Shown here: in pieces, positions 7,342 through 16,265 of the stretch | Layout: the number at the start of each line of letters is the position of its first letter | Numbering within the stretch: the stretch's first letter is position 1 | Source of the DNA: Bacillota bacterium | Lineage (GTDB): Bacteria; Actinomycetota; Aquicultoria; Aquicultorales; Aquicultoraceae | Direction of reading: 5' to 3' | DNA: 64,000 nucleotides | NCBI GenBank assembly: GCA_023511485.1 | Contig: JAIMBH010000004.1 | Coordinates: 35,442 to 99,441, forward strand | The notes under the pieces: model-generated | Databases searched by the model: none | Seen by the model: the letters and a program-made list of their open reading frames with translations, nothing else | What the model was told of the DNA's origin: nothing | Position numbers and translations under genes: made by a program

Positions 7342-9801
7342 CTAAAGCACCCACACCGGATCCACGTCTACGGATAATATTACTATGTTCCGATACTTCT
7401 CAGGAATGAACCGTCGAAAATTATCTTCCAAAAAGCTTTTTACTGTCAAGTTATCACGCACTTTGAGCAATATATGCCAGCGATACTCCCTTTTAACCTT
7501 AAGAAGGGGGGCGGGCGATGGCCCCATCATATCGAAAGCTTCCGATAGGCCTGACACCTCAATGATTTTGGCTGCCCGCCTTGCCAAGCCAACAACTGCC
7601 TCAGGGTCCTGGCCGGAAAAAAGCATCCGAATCACTGAAGTAAACGGCGGGTAGGAAAGTCCGCGGCGCGACTCTAATTCTTCTTTGTAAAAATCGTCAT
7701 AGTCACCAGTCAATATAGCCTGGATGGGATAGCTATCCGGTGCATACGTCTGGATTACAACCCTTCCAGGCTGTTCACCTCTACCTGCACGGCCTGCGAC
7801 CTGCATCAGAAGCTGATACGTGCGCTCGGCAGCACGGAAATCGGGAAGGTGTAGAGAAGTATCTGCATTTATGACCCCAACCAGCGTGACCTCAGGAAAA
7901 TCCAGCCCCTTAGCTATCATCTGCGTACCAAGCAGGATAGCAGATTTTTCAGCCTGAAACTTTGCAAGACGCACCTGGTGCGCACCCTTGCGTGCAGTAG
8001 TATCAGCATCCATCCTTATAACAGGGACATGTGGATAAAGATGTTTAAGTTCAGCCTCAACCCTTTGAGTTCCCGCGCCCGGAAACCTTATTGCGCTACC
8101 GCCGCACCTGGGACACGCTGCAGGCGCCCGTGCAACAAAATTACAGTGGTGGCAACGCAGGCTATTATTAACTGAATGATAGGTGAGAGATACCGCACAG
8201 TTGCGGCATTTAGGAACGAAGCCGCAATCCTGGCACAGGATAAAATTTGAAAAACCGCGCCGGTTTAGGAATAAAATCGCTTTCCCCCCTGCACCCAGAG
8301 CCTCGTTAAGCCTGCGTTTCAGAAGCCCACTTAAAAGCGGTCGCTCACGTTTACCCGAATCGGGCAATTCCTCGCGCATATCGACAACTTCAATCCTTGG
8401 AAGCTCCCTTTCCTCGACCCGCCGGCGCAAAAAAAGCGGCCTATAAAAGCCAGTCTCGGACCGCCACTTGGCTTCTATTGAAGGAGTTGCACTTCCCAGC
8501 ACGACACATGCCCCCTCCAATTTAGCCCGTTTTATAGCGACTTCTCGCGCGTTGTATCTTGGATTTTTGCCCTGCTTGTAGCTTGCCTCATGTTCCTCAT
8601 CTACGACTACGATGCCGAGACCCGACACGGGAGCAAAAACAGCCGAGCGGGCACCAACTACCACGCGATATCTACCTTCTTGAATCCCCCGCCACTGATC
8701 AAACCTCTCACCAGCACCAAGTCCGCTATGAAGCACCGCGACTGTATCGCCAAATCTAGCCTTAAAGCGCGCTACTGCCTGCGCGGTCAAAGCAATTTCC
8801 GGAACGAGCACTATCGCGCTTTTCCCGATCTCAAGCGCCTTTTGGATCGCCCTTAAATAAACTTCGGTTTTGCCGCTACCGGTCACACCCTGAAGTAAGA
8901 ACACATCATCTGAGCCCTTCTCGATTGCGGTTATAATTGCCGCTAGTGCAACAGTTTGCTCGCTGGTCAGCTTTACTGTTTTGTCTTTATGAAAAAAATG
9001 CTGCTGTGGCTCCCGCTCGACAAGACGGCTCTCAATACATACTAATCCACGCTCAACCAGAGCATGAAGCGATGAATAGGAGGTTCTTGTATCGGCAAGA
9101 AGATGCGATACTTGGACGGCCCCACATGAAGATAGCTTGTCGAAGATAAGTTTCTGTTTAGGCGCTTTCTTAAGCTCGGCAGCAACTTCCCCGCTATTGC
9201 GATTGTCAAAGTTTAAAACCGCATATCGAGCCATCGCCTCCTTAACCTTGGGGTAATCAAGCTCGTAGTCCTTTTCAATCAAACCGGCTTCCTCCAGCTT
9301 TTTGAGCACAGACGATACATCCCGACCACCACAGGCAGCCTTTAGCGTGTCGGCTCGAGCTGTCCCGCCTAAATCCCTTAATTTTTTGAGCACTTCCATC
9401 TGACGTGGTGTAATCCTGGCCGGTGACTTCCCGGTTGTGCGAACCAGCTGGATAACCTTTGTACCACGGCCGGGAGGTATCGCGAGTTTTAAAGCCTCGC
9501 TTAATGTAGAGAGATAATACCCTGCAATCCAACGGGAGAGCTCAATCATGCGCTCATCAAAAACCGGCCTCTCATTGATGACCGACTCAATTGGCGCAAG
9601 TTCCGACACCTCTGAGGTGTCGGCAAACCCAACAACGTATCCGACCTGCTTTGTCCTGCCAAAGGGAACTAGAACAACCGAACCAAGATCGATTTTGGAA
9701 GCAAGCTTGGTCGGGATTAAATAATCAAAAATGCGATCGACCTCGCGTACTGGAAGATCGACGATGACTTTTGCGATAGATGGTTTCTGTAACAAAAGCA
9801 C
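7342..9801 (-). CDS. priA: Primosomal replication protein N' (PriA helicase)
   Basis: PriA restarts stalled replication forks by loading the replicative helicase. The N-terminal 3'-DNA-binding domain is followed by a superfamily 2 helicase with Walker A GVTGSGKTE and DEEH. The zinc-binding insert shows CQDCGF, CRNC, CHHC and CPRCGG. The length of 819 residues is in the normal range. The listed start GTG (9801) overlaps the AAGGAG sequence; a TTG two codons on (9795) has ideal 5-nt spacing and may be the true start. Confidence 0.95.
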   Translation of the reverse strand: MLLLQKPSIAKVIVDLPVREVDRIFDYLIPTKLASKIDLGSVVLVPFGRTKQVGYVVGFADTSEVSELAPIESVINERPVFDERMIELSRWIAGYYLSTLSEALKLAIPPGRGTKVIQLVRTTGKSPARITPRQMEVLKKLRDLGGTARADTLKAACGGRDVSSVLKKLEEAGLIEKDYELDYPKVKEAMARYAVLNFDNRNSGEVAAELKKAPKQKLIFDKLSSCGAVQVSHLLADTRTSYSSLHALVERGLVCIESRLVEREPQQHFFHKDKTVKLTSEQTVALAAIITAIEKGSDDVFLLQGVTGSGKTEVYLRAIQKALEIGKSAIVLVPEIALTAQAVARFKARFGDTVAVLHSGLGAGERFDQWRGIQEGRYRVVVGARSAVFAPVSGLGIVVVDEEHEASYKQGKNPRYNAREVAIKRAKLEGACVVLGSATPSIEAKWRSETGFYRPLFLRRRVEERELPRIEVVDMREELPDSGKRERPLLSGLLKRRLNEALGAGGKAILFLNRRGFSNFILCQDCGFVPKCRNCAVSLTYHSVNNSLRCHHCNFVARAPAACPRCGGSAIRFPGAGTQRVEAELKHLYPHVPVIRMDADTTARKGAHQVRLAKFQAEKSAILLGTQMIAKGLDFPEVTLVGVINADTSLHLPDFRAAERTYQLLMQVAGRAGRGEQPGRVVIQTYAPDSYPIQAILTGDYDDFYKEELESRRGLSYPPFTSVIRMLFSGQDPEAVVGLARRAAKIIEVSGLSEAFDMMGPSPAPLLKVKREYRWHILLKVRDNLTVKSFLEDNFRRFIPEKYRNIVILSVDVDPVWVL

Positions 9802-9846
9802 TCCTTGCTTCAGAATTTAGAAATCAGGGTTTGGTCTAATAATAAC

Positions 9847-9873
9847 AAAAAGGGCGGAAACAAGCTCCGCCCG
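9847..9873 (-). terminator. Intrinsic terminator after metK
   Basis: On the minus strand GGGCGGA-loop-TCCGCCC is followed by TTTTTG. It lies 70 bp after the metK stop and separates metK from priA. Confidence 0.88.
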
Positions 9874-9942
9874 TTATATATTGGCTTGCACCAGGCAGCA
9901 CCGCAGCACTACAACTCAGGCTCCGAAAGGCTGCCATGGAGC

Positions 9943-11172
9943 CTACAGAGTAGTCAATTCCTCGTCCAGCTCTTTTAAGCCCGCTTCTTCACGTAAAATC
10001 GTGGCTTTATCTGTTTTTTCCCAGGTAAAATCGCTGTCTTCGCGGCCGAAATGCCCATAAGCGGCGGTCTTCTTGTAAATCGGCCTTCTTAAGTCAAGGT
10101 CGCGGATAATAGCTGCAGGTCTTAAGTCAAAGTGCTTCTTAATGAGAGACTCGATCTCGGGAACCGGGATTTTTTCTGTGCCGTATGTTTCAACCATAAT
10201 GGAAACCGGGCGCGACACACCGATTGCATACGCAAGCTGAACTTCACAGCGCTCGGCCAGACCCGCAGCGACAACATTCTTAGCCACATACCTTGCGGCA
10301 TAGGCGGCCGACCGGTCTACTTTTGTCGGGTCTTTGCCAGAAAATGCGCCGCCACCATGACGGGCAAGGCCGCCATAGGTATCTACAATAATTTTCCTGC
10401 CGGTAAGCCCGGTGTCGCCCTGTGGGCCACCGATAACAAACTTACCCGTCGGATTAATGAATATCTTTACTTTGCTGTAATCAATCATATCTGCCGGGAC
10501 TGTTGGCTTGATGACCTTTTCTATCAGCGCAGGCTTAAGCTCGTTTTCGATATCGATTTCCGGCGCATGCTGGCTCGATATGATAATTGTATCTACCCAA
10601 ACTGGCTTCCCGTTTTCATAAGCGACTGTGACCTGAGTCTTGCCGTCCGGGCGAAGATACGGGATTAAGCCGGTTTTTCTGACCTCAGAGAGGCGATAGG
10701 AGAGTTTGTGCGCAAGCAGAATTGGGAGCGGCATGAGTTCGGGAGTTTCATTGCAGGCATACCCAAACATCATGCCCTGATCCCCCGCACCCTGCTTATC
10801 AAGGTCCTCGTGGCCCTCGCCGATGCGGCTCTCATAGGCATCATCAACACCCTGCGCAATATCAGGCGATTGCGGGTCGATGCTTGTTATAATTCCACAG
10901 GTATCGCAATCAAAACCAAACTTTGCCCTGGTGTATCCTACCTGCCGGATAGTCTCCCTGACCACGCTCGGGATATCAACATAAGTTCTTGTGGTAACCT
11001 CTCCGGCTACAACTACCAAGCCAGTTGTCACAAGAGTTTCAACAGCAACTCTTGCCATTGGATCATCCGTATAGATTGCATCCAAGATCGCATCCGATAT
11101 CTGGTCAGCAATCTTATCGGGGTGTCCCTCTGTTACCGATTCCGATGTAATTAGATAACGATTCTTTGACAA
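9943..11172 (-). CDS. metK: S-adenosylmethionine synthetase
   Basis: Makes SAM from methionine and ATP. The 409 residues show the family motifs [13 protein letters not shown] near the N-terminus, [12 protein letters not shown] (ATP site) and [16 protein letters not shown] (phosphate/metal loop). The start is TTG (11172) preceded by GGGAGG. It is under a SAM-I riboswitch, giving feedback by its own product, and its product is also needed by the SpeH-like protein if that acts on SAM. Confidence 0.98.
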   Translation of the reverse strand: MSKNRYLITSESVTEGHPDKIADQISDAILDAIYTDDPMARVAVETLVTTGLVVVAGEVTTRTYVDIPSVVRETIRQVGYTRAKFGFDCDTCGIITSIDPQSPDIAQGVDDAYESRIGEGHEDLDKQGAGDQGMMFGYACNETPELMPLPILLAHKLSYRLSEVRKTGLIPYLRPDGKTQVTVAYENGKPVWVDTIIISSQHAPEIDIENELKPALIEKVIKPTVPADMIDYSKVKIFINPTGKFVIGGPQGDTGLTGRKIIVDTYGGLARHGGGAFSGKDPTKVDRSAAYAARYVAKNVVAAGLAERCEVQLAYAIGVSRPVSIMVETYGTEKIPVPEIESLIKKHFDLRPAAIIRDLDLRRPIYKKTAAYGHFGREDSDFTWEKTDKATILREEAGLKELDEELTTL

Positions 11173-11195
11173 CTTCCGTACCTCCCGTTTTTAGG

Positions 11196-11363
11196 GGCCG
11201 GGGACTGGGACCCAGGGTCCAGAAAAACTCTTTAGTTTCTGGTTGGTACCCCCATCTCTGGCCTAAATTAACACATCAACTTGAAAACCAACAGCTCTCC
11301 GAAAATCTATTAGATAATTTTAACTAACATAACCCTGGACCCAGAACCCTGGCCTCTGGACCC
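11196..11363. repeat. Two CCCTGGACC-type dispersed repeats in the metK leader
   Basis: Copies at 11196-11224 (GGGACTGGGACCCAGGGTCC) and 11333-11363 (AACCCTGGACCCAGAACCCT) flank an otherwise unremarkable stretch. Both lie between the riboswitch terminator and metK, so they are in the 5' untranslated part of the read-through message. Confidence 0.6.
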
Positions 11364-11365
11364 AT

Positions 11366-11405
11366 AAATAAAAAAACCCCTCGGCCTGAAAGTGCACGAG
11401 GGTTA
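11366..11405 (-). terminator. Intrinsic terminator of the SAM riboswitch
   Basis: On the minus strand CCCTCG...CGAGGGG is followed by TTTTTTTATTTAT. It is placed directly after the SAM-I aptamer and before metK, so it is the expression platform. Confidence 0.9.
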
Positions 11406-11420
11406 ACGCTTAAAATATAA

Positions 11421-11578
11421 ACCTCCTCTCATCTTTCAGAAACCTTGTCATCGAAAGGCAAAGCCTTTCTCTTCTGCAGGAATTAGCACCTTAGATGCGG
11501 CCATACATCCGTACATCCGCCATCCAGGTTGCCGAGGCTTCACAGGGCCAGTCCCTCCACCTCTCTGGATAAGAGCTT
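11421..11578 (-). promoter_or_regulatory. SAM-I riboswitch (S-box)
   Basis: The minus strand has the S-box core: CTCTTATCCAGAGAGG, TGGAGGGACTGGCCC, TGAAGCCTCGGCAACC, then a variable arm and GAAAGATGAGAGG, which closes helix P1 with CTCTTATC. It lies upstream of metK with a terminator following. High SAM should stop metK transcription. Confidence 0.97.
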
Positions 11579-11581
11579 CTA

Positions 11582-11608
11582 TTTATACCGACAATCGGTA
11601 ATTGTCAA
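11582..11608 (-). promoter_or_regulatory. Probable metK promoter
   Basis: Minus strand TTGACA (11603-11608) and TATAAA (11582-11587) separated by 15 bp; ATAAAT or TAAATA as -10 would give 16-17 bp. It lies immediately upstream of the S-box aptamer, where the metK transcript must begin. Confidence 0.65.
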
Positions 11609-11730
11609 CATGCAGAAAAACCTTATTACAAGGTCAGATTAGCAATAAAACCGTCCCAAGTCAAGCAATATATGCAAACTGACTGTAAAGTTAGTGTCTT
11701 AAAACGTCGATAATATCACGGGTATAATAA

Positions 11731-11767
11731 GGATATATTTAGGATATATTTAGGATATATTTAGGAT
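11731..11767 (+). repeat. 11-bp tandem repeat upstream of the GGDEF gene
   Basis: Three perfect tandem copies of GGATATATTTA are followed by a partial fourth (GGATCTATCC). They end 33 bp before the GTG start of the diguanylate cyclase gene and begin just after a TATAAT (11723-11728) that could be its -10 box. The 11-bp period is about one helical turn. Confidence 0.8.
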
Positions 11768-11799
11768 CTATCCAAGTATTAAATATAATGTGAGGGCTC

Positions 11800-13170
11800 G
11801 TGAACATAGTTATAATAAGCGGCGACAAAGGGGATTCTTCGGTGCTTCAGACAATTGCCGAGGCTTCATCCTTAAATATACTTGCCATAATTGCGGAATC
11901 GGATGATAAGGAATCCATCGAACTTGCAAAATACCTGGATATCCCCATTGAATATGATTACTGCAAACTTCTTGAAAGAACGGATATAGACATGATTATC
12001 GATCTATCCGGTTCCAATAAGCTAATCGATAAAATCCGCAAGGTAAAGCCGGAGCGCGCTGAAATTATCGATAAATCCACCGCAAATATAATTAGCAGGC
12101 TTTTAGAATCCGAAGGAAGGGCTACTTACGACCTTATCGACAGGCTTACCCGTGAGCATTGGTCGCTGTACGAAATTGGCATAAGCTTGTCTTCCGCAAA
12201 AGGCCTTCCTGAAGTTTGTAGAACTATAGTGCAGCACGCTATGAAACTCACCAATACTCCCGCAGGAAGTCTCGCAGTCTACGATGAAAAGAGCGGTGAG
12301 ATGCTGCTTGCCACAACCCTTGGTTTCAGCGGAGACATGAGCACTCAGAAACGCTGGAAGCTAAGGCCGGGTGGGCTGACCAATTACATCTTGAATCAAA
12401 AAGGCCCAGTTATTATTCCAGATATACATAAATATCCAGAATTTAACACCGCTAAGTTAGTTAATGAAGGAATCCGGTCACTTATTGCCTGCCCGCTTTT
12501 TCTGGAAAATATAATCGTTGGAATATTGTATGTTGACGATTTCAAAGTAAGAGAATTCTCTTCAAAAGATATCTCGATACTGTGCCTGTTTTCAACCTAC
12601 GCAGCACTTGCAATTGAAAAGGCCAAATTATTGGAAGAAACAAAACTGCTCGCAATTACGGATGACCTCACTAAACTCTATAACCACAGGCACTTTAACC
12701 AAAGGCTCGAAACTGAGTTTAGCAGAGCTAAAAGATATAATGAGCCCTTGTCTCTTATAATTATCGATATTGACCATTTTAAGAACTATAACGACATCAA
12801 CGGCCATGTAAAAGGAAACGATGTCTTAAAACAACTTGCGGATATCCTAAGACGAATATGCAGAGATTCGGATATCATTGCAAGATACGGTGGTGAAGAG
12901 TTCACAGTTATCTGCCCTAAATCAGATAGGGCAAACGCATACCATATTGCTGACCGTCTGAGGAAAAACGTTGAGGAACATAAGTTTCCTAACGCGCAAA
13001 CCCAACCGGAGGGGCGCATAACAATAAGTGCAGGAGTTGCTTGCTTCCCCGAAGACGCAGCCGATGTAGGCGAGCTGATCGAAAAAGCAGACACCGCCCT
13101 TTACTTAGCTAAAAGAAGAGGCAGAAACCGAGTTTGCACTTATCCAGGATTAAAGCAAGAGACAATGTAA
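11800..13170 (+). CDS. Diguanylate cyclase with N-terminal Rossmann-like domain and GAF domain
   Basis: Probably makes cyclic di-GMP in response to a ligand. Residues ~1-105 form an alpha/beta domain resembling the N-terminal half of dihydrodipicolinate-reductase or homoserine-dehydrogenase-type folds (ELAKYLDIPIEYDY, TDIDMIIDLSGS). Residues ~120-275 fit a GAF domain (GSLAVYDE, VGILYVDD). Residues ~285-450 form a GGDEF domain with GGEEF at 364-368 and an RxxD inhibitory site (R355, D358), so it should be active and product-inhibited. No membrane segment is seen. It is one of the few plus-strand genes and converges with coaBC. The start is GTG with GAGGG upstream. Confidence 0.92.
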   Translation: MNIVIISGDKGDSSVLQTIAEASSLNILAIIAESDDKESIELAKYLDIPIEYDYCKLLERTDIDMIIDLSGSNKLIDKIRKVKPERAEIIDKSTANIISRLLESEGRATYDLIDRLTREHWSLYEIGISLSSAKGLPEVCRTIVQHAMKLTNTPAGSLAVYDEKSGEMLLATTLGFSGDMSTQKRWKLRPGGLTNYILNQKGPVIIPDIHKYPEFNTAKLVNEGIRSLIACPLFLENIIVGILYVDDFKVREFSSKDISILCLFSTYAALAIEKAKLLEETKLLAITDDLTKLYNHRHFNQRLETEFSRAKRYNEPLSLIIIDIDHFKNYNDINGHVKGNDVLKQLADILRRICRDSDIIARYGGEEFTVICPKSDRANAYHIADRLRKNVEEHKFPNAQTQPEGRITISAGVACFPEDAADVGELIEKADTALYLAKRRGRNRVCTYPGLKQETM

Positions 13171-13182
13171 CTTATCTTAAAT

Positions 13183-14400
13183 CTATCTAAATGATTTAAG
13201 TGCATTTACTATCCAATCAATAATTCTCTCCGCCAGGTCGGCTTTCTTAATGGTCTCAAGGTTGCCAATCTGGCCTTTCTTATCTATTAGAACCGCATAA
13301 TTAAAATTACTATCAAAGCCAACACCTGGTCTTGCGATATCATTGGCCACTATCAGGTCAAGTTTTTTCTCTTTAAGCTTCTTAAGCGCATTTTCGACCA
13401 GGTTATCCGACTCGGCCGCAAAACCGACAACAAGTTTCTTCCCTTTTTTGCCAGCAACTGATTGCAGAATATCAGGATTAAGTTCAAGATCGATGGCAGC
13501 AGGCATCCTGTCCTTTTTTATTTTGCTAGTATGCTTGATAAGAGGCTTGAAATCGGCAACCGCAGCCGCCATGATGACTGCATCTGCCTGCGCTAGATTG
13601 TCAAGCACAGCTTGATGCATTTCACCGGCAGTCTCAATGTTTATGACTTTGACACCAGCCGGCGGTTCCACGCTGGTTGGACCTGAAATCAAGACGACCC
13701 GTGCACCTCTTGCCTGCGCCATTGCCGCAATCGCATAGCCCATTTTGCCGGAAGAGCGGTTTCCGATAAACCTCACCGGGTCAATAGGCTCACGGGTACT
13801 CCCGGCTGTTACAAGGATGGTTTTTCCTTCTAAATCTCTGGTTCTTGAGAGCATACTTCTAAGATGGTCCAGTATCACTTCGACATCTGGAAACCTGCCG
13901 ATCGCATTTTCTTCACCGCATGCCAGCCTGCCAACCTCCGGCTTTATTACGCTTATGCCGCGACTTTCAAGGATATGCAAATTCTGTTGGGTTGCCGCAT
14001 TTAACCACATGAAATTATTCATTGCAGGAACCATAACAACCTGGCTCCTTGCTGCAAGAATAACCGTTGAGAGCGCATCATCAGCAATACCGTGGGCAGC
14101 CTTGGCGATTATATTTGCGGTCGCTGGAGCGACGACAACTAAGTTAGCTTCTTCGCTTATTGATATGTGGTGGATTTGTCGCTTGAAATCGCCAGAAAAA
14201 AGGTCAGTTAGTACCGGTTCGTTAGTAACCGACTGAAAAGTGATGGGACTAACAAACCTGGTGGCGTTTTGGCTCATGACAACCTTAACCGTTGTTCCTT
14301 CCTGGGTAAGCTTACTTGCAAGATCAACAGCCTTATATGCTGCAATTCCACCCGAAACACCTAACGCTATGGTTTTGCCACTGAAAACGCTTTTCTTCAT
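13183..14400 (-). CDS. coaBC: Phosphopantothenoylcysteine decarboxylase / phosphopantothenate-cysteine ligase
   Basis: Bifunctional coenzyme A enzyme. The N-terminal FMN decarboxylase domain (CoaC, ~1-190) shows GVSGGIAAYKA and VPAMNNFMW. The C-terminal CoaB ligase domain shows TAGSTREPIDPVRFIGNRSSGKMG, which is long and diagnostic. It lies downstream of rpoZ but is separated from it by two hairpin terminators, so it may have its own promoter in 14401-14510. Confidence 0.97.
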   Translation of the reverse strand: MKKSVFSGKTIALGVSGGIAAYKAVDLASKLTQEGTTVKVVMSQNATRFVSPITFQSVTNEPVLTDLFSGDFKRQIHHISISEEANLVVVAPATANIIAKAAHGIADDALSTVILAARSQVVMVPAMNNFMWLNAATQQNLHILESRGISVIKPEVGRLACGEENAIGRFPDVEVILDHLRSMLSRTRDLEGKTILVTAGSTREPIDPVRFIGNRSSGKMGYAIAAMAQARGARVVLISGPTSVEPPAGVKVINIETAGEMHQAVLDNLAQADAVIMAAAVADFKPLIKHTSKIKKDRMPAAIDLELNPDILQSVAGKKGKKLVVGFAAESDNLVENALKKLKEKKLDLIVANDIARPGVGFDSNFNYAVLIDKKGQIGNLETIKKADLAERIIDWIVNALKSFR

Positions 14401-14470
14401 ATTGCTAACGCTCGCCTATTATAAAAGCTTACTACTAGGGTCCAGAGAACAAGCTCCTGTTCAGGATTTA

Positions 14471-14503
14471 TCCTCCCCTAGCCCCTCAAGAGAGGGAAGC
14501 TAA
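14471..14503. repeat. Dispersed CTCCCC/GAGGGAAG repeat, copy 3
   Basis: TCCTCCCCTAGCCCCTCAAG is followed by AGAGGGAAGC. It is a degenerate relative of the repeats at 5437 and 6619. Next to it (14436-14447) is a fragment of the GGGTCCAG family. Confidence 0.5.
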
Positions 14504-14514
14504 ATGATATTATA

Positions 14515-14537
14515 ACAAAAAAAGCAGCATATGCTGC
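14515..14537 (-). terminator. Intrinsic terminator, rpoZ operon (distal)
   Basis: The perfect palindrome GCAGCATATGCTGC (14524-14537) is followed on the minus strand by TTTTTTTGTTATA. It lies downstream of rpoZ and upstream of coaBC. Confidence 0.8.
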
Positions 14538-14567
14538 TATAATAATGTGCCTGATAAACCGGGCAAC

Positions 14568-14596
14568 TATAAAAGGTGGAGATTTTCTCCACCTTA
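14568..14596 (-). terminator. Intrinsic terminator, rpoZ operon (proximal)
   Basis: On the minus strand AAGGTGGAGA-AAA-TCTCCACCTT forms a perfect 10-bp stem followed by TTATAG. The U-tract is short, so it may be only partly efficient, but it is backed up by the hairpin at 14524-14537. Confidence 0.7.
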
Positions 14597-14643
14597 AATT
14601 TCAATCAGTTTTTACCGTGGCTCCTAGACCCCGGCCTTTGACC

Positions 14644-14889
14644 CTACTTAATGCTCTCAACTACGCGCTCGTACGTGATTTTATCCTCTTGGATCTCTGC
14701 TAATGCAATTGTGAGCGGTTTGCTTGAAAGAGCATCGATCTGAGGCGGTCTTACTCTTGCAAGGTCATGACGCTTTATTGCGCTAAAGTAATCATTGATT
14801 TGCCTCGCCCTTTTAGCAGCGGCGATTACCAGAGTATACTTACTGTCAACTTTGCTTAACAGCCTATCCATATCAAGCCTTGTCACCAA
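14644..14889 (-). CDS. rpoZ: DNA-directed RNA polymerase omega subunit
   Basis: Small subunit that helps assemble RNA polymerase. The 81-residue protein has the typical omega core (SKYTLVIAAAKRARQIND, KPLTIALAEI). It directly follows gmk, the standard gmk-rpoZ-coaBC order. Confidence 0.93.
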   Translation of the reverse strand: MVTRLDMDRLLSKVDSKYTLVIAAAKRARQINDYFSAIKRHDLARVRPPQIDALSSKPLTIALAEIQEDKITYERVVESIK

Positions 14890-14904
14890 TCATCACCTTT
14901 TGTC

Positions 14905-15474
14905 TTAATTCTTGGTAAGTTCCGCCTTGACAATTTCAACAAGCTCGCCGGCGGCTTTTTCCATATCATCATTTATTACCACATAATCATAGTTTTTAGC
15001 AAGCCTCATCTCTTGTTCTGCGTTCTTGATGCGCTCAGCCAACTCTGCCTCCGTTTCCGTACTCCGTCGGGCTAGGCGCCGAGCAAGCTCCTCTATAGAA
15101 GGTGGCTCGATAAAAATGAGAACTGCTTCGGGCATCTGCCGCTTTACACTAGCAGCCCCCTGAACATCTATTACCATGACCACACTTTTACCCGCGCTGA
15201 GCTCTTTTTCAACCACCGATTTCAAGGTTCCATAGTAATTGCTATGCACTATAGCCCATTCAAGAAAATCACCGTCTTCGATATGTTTCTTGAATTCTTC
15301 TTCGGTCATAAAGTAATAATCAAGGCCATCTTTTTCGCCCGGGCGGGGCCTTCTTGTGGTTGCTGAAACAGAGCGTGTAAGAAAGGGGACTCTCTTAAGA
15401 AGTATTTCTGTGAGAGTCCCCTTTCCTGCTCCAGATGGACCAGATATAACAAATACTTTAGGATCTGTATCCAT
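14905..15474 (-). CDS. gmk: Guanylate kinase
   Basis: Phosphorylates GMP/dGMP. The P-loop is GPSGAGKGT, the GMP-binding region SATTRRPRPGEKDG...YYF, and the lid arginines lie in RLARRSTE. I chose ATG 15474, which follows AGGTG with 9-nt spacing. A GTG four codons upstream (15486) directly abuts the mihF stop and lacks a ribosome binding site. It is translationally close to mihF, as in Actinobacteria. Confidence 0.95.
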   Translation of the reverse strand: MDTDPKVFVISGPSGAGKGTLTEILLKRVPFLTRSVSATTRRPRPGEKDGLDYYFMTEEEFKKHIEDGDFLEWAIVHSNYYGTLKSVVEKELSAGKSVVMVIDVQGAASVKRQMPEAVLIFIEPPSIEELARRLARRSTETEAELAERIKNAEQEMRLAKNYDYVVINDDMEKAAGELVEIVKAELTKN

Positions 15475-15486
15475 CGTTAAGTTCAC

Positions 15487-15798
15487 CTATTTACTAACCG
15501 AGCTGATAAGTATCTCTTTCTGCTTGCTGCCAAGACCCTGAACCCTTCTAGTCGGGCTAATGCCTGCATCTTGCATTATCTTCTGGGCTCTGGCTTTGCC
15601 AATTCCCGGTAAAGATTCTAACAAACTACTAACTTTCATTCTGGAGATTATCGGATCATCGGTTCTGTTAATAATATCCTTGACATTGATCTCTCCGCTT
15701 TTCAGTTTCTTCCTAAGTTCTGCTCTTTTTTGTCTTGCTTCCGCTGCCTTTTTCAGGGCTTCTTGCCTTTGTTCTTCAGTTAGTTTCGGTAACGGCAT
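15487..15798 (-). CDS. mihF: Actinobacterial-type integration host factor
   Basis: DNA-bending nucleoid protein of the actinobacterial IHF family, unrelated to HU/IHF. It has 103 residues: a charged N-terminal helix (about 10-35), then a helix-two-turn-helix with LPGIGKARAQKIM and a C-terminal RRVQGLGSKQKE segment. The order mihF-gmk-rpoZ is characteristic of Actinobacteria and is the main taxonomic pointer in this window. Confidence 0.95.
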   Translation of the reverse strand: MPLPKLTEEQRQEALKKAAEARQKRAELRKKLKSGEINVKDIINRTDDPIISRMKVSSLLESLPGIGKARAQKIMQDAGISPTRRVQGLGSKQKEILISSVSK

Positions 15799-15841
15799 AA
15801 ATCCTCCTTAAGTTAGCTAGATAAACATTTCTTAAACGGTG

Positions 15842-15870
15842 ATTATAGGTAACAGCTAGCTGAATGACAA
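15842..15870 (-). promoter_or_regulatory. mihF-gmk-rpoZ promoter
   Basis: Minus strand TTGTCA (15865-15870), 17-bp spacer, TATAAT (15842-15847). The spacer contains the palindrome CAGCTAGCTG. It lies 44 bp upstream of the mihF ATG, which is preceded by AAGGAGG. Confidence 0.85.
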
Positions 15871-16265
15871 ATAATACTTTTATTTCATAGATGCCATATC
15901 TGTTATGACTTGGGATCATCCGGCACAGCCCGCGCTTAGACAATCCCTGATCTAAGCTACGATCGTTGCCTAAGATTGCAGTGGTTCATCTAGAGCTTCG
16001 TTTCTACCCCTGTCAATCTAGCTAGCAACTTATCTTACTGTACCTCCCTCCCTTCTTTCTCAAGCGATGTTTTCAACAAATTGCCTGGAAGCGACATCAA
16101 AAACAATATGCCTATACACAAACTTCTGACCAGGACATTTAACAATTCGCCTCGTAAATGCGTATCTCCTGCTTTTATTATCCAAAATAACAAATTTTTT
16201 ACTAATTACCAATGGCAATTGCAGGTAAACGGCCTGGGCGTAGTTGCTCCATTGTGTTTCCGCAG
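15871..16265. other. Intergenic region between pyrF and mihF
   Basis: About 395 bp lie between the mihF promoter and the pyrF stop. Short open frames occur but none has a ribosome binding site or a recognisable product. No clear terminator for the pyr operon is visible here; the weak IR AATGGCAATTGC near 16210 has no U-tract. Confidence 0.5.

Noticed and set aside
10132..10668. 178-residue plus-strand open frame
   Set aside because: It lies wholly antisense to metK, has no ribosome binding site and no recognisable protein features; the same applies to plus-strand frames over ribD (2067-2711) and coaBC (13745-14236).
11731..11767. CRISPR or minisatellite array
   Set aside because: The units are only 11 bp, directly tandem without spacers, and there are no cas genes; better seen as a short promoter-proximal repeat.
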